Part shown: piece after piece, positions 1 through 5,202 of the stretch
Position numbering within the stretch: position 1 is the first letter of the stretch
Layout: every line of letters begins with the position of its first letter
The notes under the pieces: model-generated
Databases searched by the model: none
Seen by the model: the letters and a program-made list of their open reading frames with translations, nothing else
What the model was told of the DNA's origin: nothing
Program-made: the position numbers and the translations under genes
Source of the DNA: Gemmatimonadota bacterium
GTDB lineage: Bacteria; Gemmatimonadota; Gemmatimonadetes; Longimicrobiales; Gaopeijiaceae
DNA length: 6,169 bases
Reading direction: 5' to 3'
Assembly (NCBI GenBank): GCA_003567615.1
Contig: PWZC01000121.1
Coordinates: 1 to 6,169 of the forward strand

Positions 1-222
1 GGCTGGGCGAACCACCTGGGTGTGTCCCGGCTCGCCATGACGGTGGCCGGCGAGAACATCGCCACCCTGTGGCGGCCTGACTCCGAGAGCTTCGGGCACC
101 GCTCGCTGGACTCGGAGCGCACCCGGCAGACCGGAGGCGACACCCCGGGGCTGAACGCCTTCAATCAGGAGCGCTGGCCCCTCGGGCGGCGCGTCACCGT
201 CACCGCGCGGGTGACCTTCTGA
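1..222 (+). CDS. C-terminal end of a SusC-like TonB-dependent outer-membrane receptor (5' truncated)
   Basis: Only the last 73 codons are present; the reading frame is open from the first base to the TGA at 220-222. The protein would be a TonB-dependent outer-membrane transporter that takes up a ligand with energy from the proton gradient. The visible part has the look of the final strands of a SusC/RagA barrel: an alternating strand with the motif TVAGENIATLW (window residues 14-24), a long polar loop with a GGDTPGLNAFNQER segment, and a last strand ending VTVTARVTF, with a terminal phenylalanine as expected for an outer-membrane barrel. A SusD-type lipoprotein gene follows directly, which is the usual partner order for SusC. 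The N-terminal plug, TonB box and carboxypeptidase-like domain lie outside the window, so the subfamily and ligand cannot be judged. Confidence 0.85.
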   Translation, partial: GWANHLGVSRLAMTVAGENIATLWRPDSESFGHRSLDSERTRQTGGDTPGLNAFNQERWPLGRRVTVTARVTF

Positions 223-284
223 TGCGGGCCCGCGGATGCTGTGCCCGCTCGGGTCGATTCGCCGGGACCCCCTCTCCCCAGCGC

Positions 285-289
285 AAGGA
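285..289 (+). promoter_or_regulatory. Ribosome binding site that fixes the SusD-like start
   Basis: The sequence AAGGA lies ten bases before the ATG at 300. The competing upstream ATG at 222, which overlaps the stop of the receptor gene, would add 26 residues (many Arg, Gly, Pro and Cys) in front of a lipoprotein signal. The site at 285-289 therefore supports the start at 300. Confidence 0.6.
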
Positions 290-299
290 ATCTTCACTC

Positions 300-1670
300 A
301 TGGACACGGACCTGGTGACCCGGTCGGGGGCCGGGCGCGTTGCCCGCCGACTCGCCCTCATCCCCCTTCTGTCCCTCGCCGCCTGCGACATGGACCTCCT
401 GTCGGTGGAGACACCGGGACAGGTGGCCGCCGACGACCTCCGGAACCCCGCCCTGGTGAACCTCCTGGTGGACAGCGCCATCTCCGACTTGGAGTGCGCC
501 TGGAATCAGTATGTGGCCGGCTCCGCGGCGCTCTCCGACGAGTACATCGCCAGTTCCGGGAACCTGGCCCTTCGGGACTGGACGACCCGCCGGACCCTGT
601 CCAGCGACGTCTCCTTTGGGCAGGGCGGGTGTGGAGGCGCGGTCTTCCCCATGTACACCCCTCTCCACACGGCTCGCTTCCAGACGGCCAACATCTTCTC
701 GAAGCTGGCGTCTCCGGAGTTTGCCGAGATCCCGAATCGGGTCTCGCTCCAGGCCACCATGCGGGCCTATGGGGGATTCGCCCTGACGGCGCTGGGCGAA
801 GGCTTCTGTGAGATGACCGTCCCCACCGAAGAGGGGGTTCCCGGTCCCCTCCTGCAGCCGAACCAGGTGCTGGAGGCGGCGGAACGCCACTTCACCGAGG
901 CCATCGAGTTGGCCCAGCAGGCAGGTAACGACGATATCCGGAACATGGCTCTGGTGGGACGGGCCCGGGTGCGGCTGAACCTGGGGAACTTCTCCGGTGT
1001 GGTGACCGATGCCGCCCAGGTGCAGGCCGGGTACCGTAAGGTGGCCACCCGCGACGGCTCCGCCGGCCGCCGGGTCAACTACAACTTTGAACGCTTCAGC
1101 GCCCCGGACGGCTTTCGCCAGAACGCTTCGGTGGCCCCCAACTTTCGCGAACTCACCATCGCCGCCGACGGGCGTCCCACCGAAGGCGCCGGCGTTCCGG
1201 ATCCCCGGGTGGGGGTCGTCTTCGCCAACCGCAACGGAACGGACGGGGTGACACCCCACTTCGTCAATACCAAACACACCTCCCAGAGCGCCCCGGTGGT
1301 CATCGCGTCCCACCGGGAGGCGCAGCTCTTCCTGGCGGAGGCGCAGATCCGCGACGGCGCCGTAGAGCAGGGGGTGGGACTCCTGAACGCTCGGAGGGCC
1401 GAGCTGGGCCTCCCGGAGATCACCTACACGCCATCCCAGTCGGAAGCCGTGGCCCTGGTCCTTGAGGAGCGGCGCCGGGAATTCTTCGTGGAGGGAGGGC
1501 ACCGCTTCAACGACATGCTCCGCTTCCGGGGCACGGCCCATGAGATTCCCTTCCTGGGCGAACCCGGTTCCATCCACCCCGACGGCGTGGACCACACGGG
1601 ATACACCTACGGCGACATGACCTGCTTCCCGCTCCCGGACGTGGAGCGGGCGGGCAATCCCAATCTCTGA
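300..1670 (+). CDS. RagB/SusD-like outer-membrane lipoprotein
   Basis: This 456-residue protein is the substrate-binding lid partner of the SusC-like receptor encoded just upstream. It begins with a basic stretch and a hydrophobic segment leading to the lipobox LAAC, with the lipidated cysteine at residue 29. The middle is helical and TPR-like (about residues 185-245, including NQVLEAAERHFTEAIELAQQ). The C-terminal third has the family signature: a helix starting HREAQLFLAEAQIRDG (338-353), then LLNARRAELGLPE (361-373), then LEERRREFFVEGGHRFNDMLRFR (388-410). It ends with CFPLPDVERAGNPNL, the usual SusD-type ending. The length is at the short end for the family, and the signatures at both ends are intact, so the gene looks complete. 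Four cysteines (66, 111, 170, 442) remain in the mature chain besides the lipid anchor. The start at 300 is preferred because of the AAGGA at 285-289 and the signal peptide. The ligand is unknown; a sugar should not be assumed, because SusCD pairs also import peptides and other compounds. Confidence 0.92.
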   Translation: MDTDLVTRSGAGRVARRLALIPLLSLAACDMDLLSVETPGQVAADDLRNPALVNLLVDSAISDLECAWNQYVAGSAALSDEYIASSGNLALRDWTTRRTLSSDVSFGQGGCGGAVFPMYTPLHTARFQTANIFSKLASPEFAEIPNRVSLQATMRAYGGFALTALGEGFCEMTVPTEEGVPGPLLQPNQVLEAAERHFTEAIELAQQAGNDDIRNMALVGRARVRLNLGNFSGVVTDAAQVQAGYRKVATRDGSAGRRVNYNFERFSAPDGFRQNASVAPNFRELTIAADGRPTEGAGVPDPRVGVVFANRNGTDGVTPHFVNTKHTSQSAPVVIASHREAQLFLAEAQIRDGAVEQGVGLLNARRAELGLPEITYTPSQSEAVALVLEERRREFFVEGGHRFNDMLRFRGTAHEIPFLGEPGSIHPDGVDHTGYTYGDMTCFPLPDVERAGNPNL

Positions 1671-1671
1671 C

Positions 1672-1675
1672 GGAG
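1672..1675 (+). promoter_or_regulatory. Ribosome binding site of the first serine hydrolase
   Basis: GGAG lies eight bases before the ATG at 1684, inside the 13-base gap after the SusD-like gene. It supports this ATG, which is followed by a plausible signal peptide, and an operon reading through from the SusD-like gene. Confidence 0.6.
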
Positions 1676-1683
1676 CCCCTTCC

Positions 1684-3207
1684 ATGTCCCGACGTCTCCA
1701 ACGCCCGGGCACCGGACCCGCCCTCCGGGCCCCGGGCATCCTGCTCCTGACCGTGCTTCTCCTGGCCCACGGCACCCCGACCGCGGCGCAGGAGGTGGAT
1801 GTCCAGGCGGTGCGTACCCTCATCCATGAGTTGATCCGGGACGAGGGACTCCCCTCGGCGGCCGTCTCCGTGGCTCGCGGCGGTGAGATTCTCTGGGAGG
1901 AGGGGTTCGGTTGGGCCGATCGGGAACGGCAGATCCGGGCCACACCGCACACCCCCTATTCCCTGGCCAGCATCAGTAAACCCATCACCGCCACGGCCAT
2001 CCTGATCCTGAGTGAGAGGGGTGAACTGCAGCTGGATGGGCCGGCCAATGCATACCTTCCACCTGCGGGGCGGATACGGAGCTACGAGGGGGACGCCGAC
2101 GCAGTGACGGTCCGGCACCTTCTCAGCCACACCGGCGGACTTCCCCTGCACTACCAGTTCTTCTATCGGGGGGAGGGCGACGGTCCTCCCCCCATCGACA
2201 CCTCCATCCACCGGTACGGGGCCGCGCTGCACCGGCCCGGCGAGCGGTATGTGTATTCGAATATCGGGTACGGGGTCCTGAATCGCATCGTGGAGCGGGT
2301 GTCCGGTCGCAGCTTCGCGGACTTCTCCCAGACCGAGATCTTCGCTCCCCTCGGGATGCACCGATCTTCCCTGGACATCCGCCCCGGGCTCGAACCCCAC
2401 GCCGCAGCCAGGTACGGGACCGAGCAGGAGTGGATCCCCTTCTACGACTTCGATCATCCGGGAGCGTCGGCCCACTGGGCCAGCGCTCACGACCTGGTCC
2501 GCTTCGGACTGGCCCACGGCGGGTGGCCGCTGGACGATCAGCGTGCGATCCTGGAGGACGAGGCTCGCCTTGCCATGCGGCGACTGGAGACCCCGCCCGG
2601 GTCCCCGCGGGGCTACGGCCTCGGGTGGATCGTGGCCGAAGATCATGGCGGGCATCGTCAATTCGGCCACAGCGGAGGGATGCCTGGGGTGAGCACACAG
2701 CTCCAGATCTACCCCGACGCCGAGGTGGTGATCGCCGTGGTGACCAATGGGTCACCGGGCCGGGCGGGGGTTATCGCCAACGCCGTGGCGGAAGCGTTCA
2801 TCCCGGGGTTCGAGGTGCCGGACTCCCCCTCCACCGCCCAGTCCGAGCCCTTCGCCCCGCCGCCGGCATTGATCGGTAGTTGGGAGGGGAGGATCGAAAC
2901 CTGGGACCGGCAGATCCCCGTGACCATGGAGGTCCATCCGGACGGAGCCACCCACATCCGCCTGGGGGATGGACTCACCAGCCTGGTGAATCGGCCCCAG
3001 TTGGACGACGGAGTGCTCCGTGGCGAGTTCCTGGGAACGCTCCCCACCCCGGACATGGCGATCCGCCCCCACACCCTCCTCCTGGACCTCGCCTTCAGCG
3101 GAGAAGATCTCAGGGGATCGGTGACGGCCCGTTCCACCACCAACCCCATCCACTTCGCCCTCTCGTCGCACCTGGAGTTGAGGAGGGTCCAGGCCGGGTC
3201 ACGCTGA
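1684..3207 (+). CDS. Exported serine hydrolase, beta-lactamase/DD-peptidase fold, with C-terminal beta domain
   Basis: This 507-residue protein has an N-terminal signal peptide: a basic start, a hydrophobic core around residues 18-29, and a likely cut near the Ala-Ala at 34-35. There is no lipobox cysteine, so it is probably periplasmic or secreted. The catalytic domain (about 40-375) shows all three hallmarks of the beta-lactamase-related (PF00144-type) family: S96-I-S-K99 with the nucleophilic serine and its lysine, Y191-S-N193, and H329-S-G331 in place of KTG. RHLLSHTGGLP at 144-154 is another family landmark. A Pro/Ser-rich linker (380-395) leads to a C-terminal region from about 397 (IGSWEG onward), predicted to be a beta-rich lipocalin-like domain. 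HxG at the third motif is typical of esterases, D-aminopeptidases and LACTB-like peptidases. The gene starts 13 bases after the SusD-like gene and is probably co-transcribed with it, suggesting that it processes the imported ligand or acts on the envelope. The chain has no cysteine. The substrate is unknown. Confidence 0.92.
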   Translation: MSRRLQRPGTGPALRAPGILLLTVLLLAHGTPTAAQEVDVQAVRTLIHELIRDEGLPSAAVSVARGGEILWEEGFGWADRERQIRATPHTPYSLASISKPITATAILILSERGELQLDGPANAYLPPAGRIRSYEGDADAVTVRHLLSHTGGLPLHYQFFYRGEGDGPPPIDTSIHRYGAALHRPGERYVYSNIGYGVLNRIVERVSGRSFADFSQTEIFAPLGMHRSSLDIRPGLEPHAAARYGTEQEWIPFYDFDHPGASAHWASAHDLVRFGLAHGGWPLDDQRAILEDEARLAMRRLETPPGSPRGYGLGWIVAEDHGGHRQFGHSGGMPGVSTQLQIYPDAEVVIAVVTNGSPGRAGVIANAVAEAFIPGFEVPDSPSTAQSEPFAPPPALIGSWEGRIETWDRQIPVTMEVHPDGATHIRLGDGLTSLVNRPQLDDGVLRGEFLGTLPTPDMAIRPHTLLLDLAFSGEDLRGSVTARSTTNPIHFALSSHLELRRVQAGSR

Positions 3208-3210
3208 TCA
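3205..3210. other. Back-to-back stop codons of convergent genes
   Basis: TGATCA holds the TGA of the + strand hydrolase (3205-3207) and, on the other strand, the TGA of the membrane-fused hydrolase (3208-3210). No intergenic base separates the two genes, so any terminator for either transcript must lie inside the other gene's coding sequence. Confidence 0.9.
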
Positions 3211-3660
3211 GAACCTCCACCCCAGGAGATTCCAGGTGTGGAGCGACCAGGCCATGAGCCCGCTCACCGCCACCATGGCTCCGATCCTCCAACGGATCCA
3301 TCCCCCCTCCTCGCCGCGTCGGAGCGCCAGGACCCACCAGACGGCGGCCGCCGCGGCCAGGAGCGAGGCGACCACGGGAAGGGCGAGGACGGCACGGAGG
3401 CCGGTGAAGGGGCTGGAAAGGATGGCCCAGGGATCCGACAGGAGAACCACGGCGCCCACCGCGAACCCCGTCCACCCCGCAGCTGCCCCCACAAGGAGCA
3501 GCCGTGCCCGCCGAAGGGCCGGGCCGGGCTCGGGTCGAGACGAAACGGCGGACGCTGGCGGCGTCCTGCGAATCCGCCGAAGGAGGCGACCGGCTCCCGC
3601 CACCAACACACCGAGGAAGAGGACGAGACCACCCCCCAGCACAGGGAGGTGGATGGCCGG
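3208..3660 (-). other. Predicted four-helix membrane domain of the hydrolase
   Basis: These codons (residues 515-664) encode four hydrophobic stretches separated by a long Arg/Pro-rich loop (541-565), a short neutral loop (590-601) and a short charged loop with several Arg (628-639). Under the positive-inside rule this gives a topology with the N-terminal enzyme outside the cytoplasm and the C-terminus also outside. The helix boundaries are read by eye. Confidence 0.75.
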
Positions 3661-5202
3661 AAGGGTGCTCCAGTGGGCCCGCTCCAGCACCATCATGGGT
3701 GTCAGCGACAGGAAGGCGTGGGTGGCCCGCCCCTCCCCATCCACCCGGAAGGCCAACCGGGTCTCGCCGACCAGTTCCCGAAAGAGGAAGGGCTCCTCCT
3801 CCACCATGCGCATCTGGCCGCCCATGAGGCTGGGCACCAGGAGGACACCCTCCTCCGCGGCCGGTTGGATCCTCAATCCCGAGACCAGCCCCACGGCCTT
3901 CTGGAAAGTGGTGTAGGAGGCCCGGTTGAAGCGCCAGGTGCCGGAGACCGCCGCCAGCCGCTCTTCCCAGCCTTCGCGCAGGTCGACGGTGGGGGGAGGC
4001 TGGGGGAAGTACTGGTCCAGCACGGCGTTCAGGAAGGGGCCGAAGCTCAGCTCCGCCCCTCGGCTGCTGTTGTACGACACGAAGATCCCCACATCCAGCT
4101 CCGGGATGAGGGCCAGATCGGAGTGGAACCAACGGGTGTTTCCGCCGTGGCCCAGAATCCGGAGACCATGGCTCGACTTCTCGTAGAAGCCCAGGCCCTG
4201 GGCATTCACCCGGAAGTCGTGGACCAGGGCCCGTGCCATCATGAGCTCCAGGGTTTCGGGCCTCAGGATCGCCTCCAACTCCTGGCGTCCCGAGGGGAGC
4301 ATGGCCATCATGAACCGGGCCATGTCCAGCCCCGTGGCGCTCATGGAGCCGGCCGGTCCCGATCCGCCCAGCACCTCGAAGGGCCGCTCTTCCCAGCGTC
4401 CGTCCGTCCCCTCTAGGCCCTGGGACATGTCGCCGGCCAGCTCCGAGGGAAGGGGTTGCCGCCCTGTGGTCCGCCCCATTCCCAAGGGGAGGAGGATCCG
4501 GCTCTCCAGGTAGTCGTCCCACGGCAGACCGCTCACCCGCTCCACGATGTAGCCGGCCAGGGAGGTCCCGTAGTTGGAGTAGGCACCGAACTCACCTGGA
4601 GGCCGGACCCGTGCCGGCACCCGGGGAGCCAGCCACCCGCCCAGATCCACCTCCTCGATGAACAGGTCCCGGCTGTCCTCTTCAAACCCAGGGGAATGGG
4701 TCAGGAGGTGACGCAGGGTAATGGGTCCCCCCGGATGGGCGGGGATCGGGAAATCCAGATACTCGTTCACATCCGTGTCCAGATCCAACGCCCCCGCCTC
4801 CACCTGCTGCATCACGGCGATCCAGGTGAAGAGCTTGCTCACCGACCCGATGCGGAAGAGGGTGGCCGCCGGATCCACCGGCCGCTCCCGGGTGGCGTCG
4901 GCATGACCGTATCCCTTGGCCATCAGAACCTGACCACCCCCCACCACCGCCACCACCGCTCCGCCAATGGACTTCTCCCGCATCTGGGCTCCCATGACCC
5001 CGTCCAGGAAGGCCTCGAGGCGAGCGGTATCGGCAAACCGGGGATCCACCCCGGGCGATGGCTGTGGATCGAGGGATTGCGGGTCGGAGGACTCCGCTGC
5101 CGGTGGGTCCACACCCATCTGATCTGACGGAGCCGCATGGACCGTGGGCGGCACCGTCAGGAGGAGGCCCACCACCGCCAGGACCATCGCTGCCGTCTTC
5201 AC
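3208..5202 (-). CDS. Serine hydrolase (beta-lactamase fold) fused to a C-terminal four-helix membrane domain
   Basis: This 664-residue protein starts at GTG and carries a signal peptide (hydrophobic core about 6-20, likely cut at the Val-His-Ala-Ala around 21-24). A Pro/Asp/Gln-rich spacer (25-55) follows, then a catalytic domain (about 57-400) with S120-V-S-K123, Y208-S-N210 and H352-G-G354, all family residues intact. RHLLTHSPGF (164-173) is a second landmark. Residues about 415-510 form a further domain beginning VSGTWRFN. The tail has four hydrophobic segments near 515-540, 566-589, 602-627 and 637-661. The loops after the first and third are rich in Arg, as expected for cytoplasmic loops, which places the catalytic domain in the periplasm with the enzyme held in the inner membrane. 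It is longer than typical single-domain relatives. The GTG start is supported by its four-base overlap with the upstream hydrolase gene; Met6 is an alternative. No cysteine is present. It could be a peptidase, esterase or amidase; the substrate is unknown. Confidence 0.9.
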   Translation of the reverse strand: MKTAAMVLAVVGLLLTVPPTVHAAPSDQMGVDPPAAESSDPQSLDPQPSPGVDPRFADTARLEAFLDGVMGAQMREKSIGGAVVAVVGGGQVLMAKGYGHADATRERPVDPAATLFRIGSVSKLFTWIAVMQQVEAGALDLDTDVNEYLDFPIPAHPGGPITLRHLLTHSPGFEEDSRDLFIEEVDLGGWLAPRVPARVRPPGEFGAYSNYGTSLAGYIVERVSGLPWDDYLESRILLPLGMGRTTGRQPLPSELAGDMSQGLEGTDGRWEERPFEVLGGSGPAGSMSATGLDMARFMMAMLPSGRQELEAILRPETLELMMARALVHDFRVNAQGLGFYEKSSHGLRILGHGGNTRWFHSDLALIPELDVGIFVSYNSSRGAELSFGPFLNAVLDQYFPQPPPTVDLREGWEERLAAVSGTWRFNRASYTTFQKAVGLVSGLRIQPAAEEGVLLVPSLMGGQMRMVEEEPFLFRELVGETRLAFRVDGEGRATHAFLSLTPMMVLERAHWSTLPAIHLPVLGGGLVLFLGVLVAGAGRLLRRIRRTPPASAVSSRPEPGPALRRARLLLVGAAAGWTGFAVGAVVLLSDPWAILSSPFTGLRAVLALPVVASLLAAAAAVWWVLALRRGEEGGWIRWRIGAMVAVSGLMAWSLHTWNLLGWRF
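5199..5202 (-). other. GTGA start-stop overlap, probable translational coupling
   Basis: On the - strand the GTG start of the membrane-fused hydrolase (5202-5200) overlaps the TGA stop of the preceding hydrolase (5201-5199). The bases before the GTG are pyrimidine and GC rich, with no Shine-Dalgarno-like purine run, so restarting ribosomes are the likeliest route of initiation. The pair should be expressed from one transcript. Confidence 0.75.

Noticed and set aside
224..248. Possible hairpin between the receptor and SusD-like genes (GCGGGC at 224-229 with GCCCGC at 243-248; 224-233 is also a perfect palindrome)
   Set aside because: The stem is only six pairs with a 13-base loop and no following T run, and such matches are common in GC-rich DNA. 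It could affect mRNA decay between the two genes but cannot be supported as a terminator.
222..299. Upstream ATG at 222 overlapping the receptor stop as a start for the SusD-like gene
   Set aside because: It would place a 26-residue Arg/Gly/Pro-rich stretch before the lipoprotein signal. The ATG at 300 has an AAGGA site at good spacing and gives a normal signal peptide.
294..1952. A long open frame on the - strand opposite the SusD-like gene and the start of the first hydrolase
   Set aside because: It is antisense to genes with clear family motifs, is rich in Gly, Arg and Pro, and shows no recognisable domain. Long antisense frames are expected in GC-rich coding DNA. The same holds for the - strand frames at 1507-2670 and 3110-4522 and the + strand frame at 3238-4416.
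3215..3243. Imperfect stem just past the convergent stops, considered as a shared terminator
   Set aside because: It has six pairs plus two after a mismatch, an 11-base loop and no T run on either side, and it lies within the coding end of the - strand gene.
5185..5187. ATG (Met6) as the start of the membrane-fused hydrolase
   Set aside because: There is no clear Shine-Dalgarno site before it, it removes the only charged residue at the start of the signal peptide (Lys2), and the GTG five codons earlier overlaps the preceding stop in the typical coupled arrangement. It is still possible.
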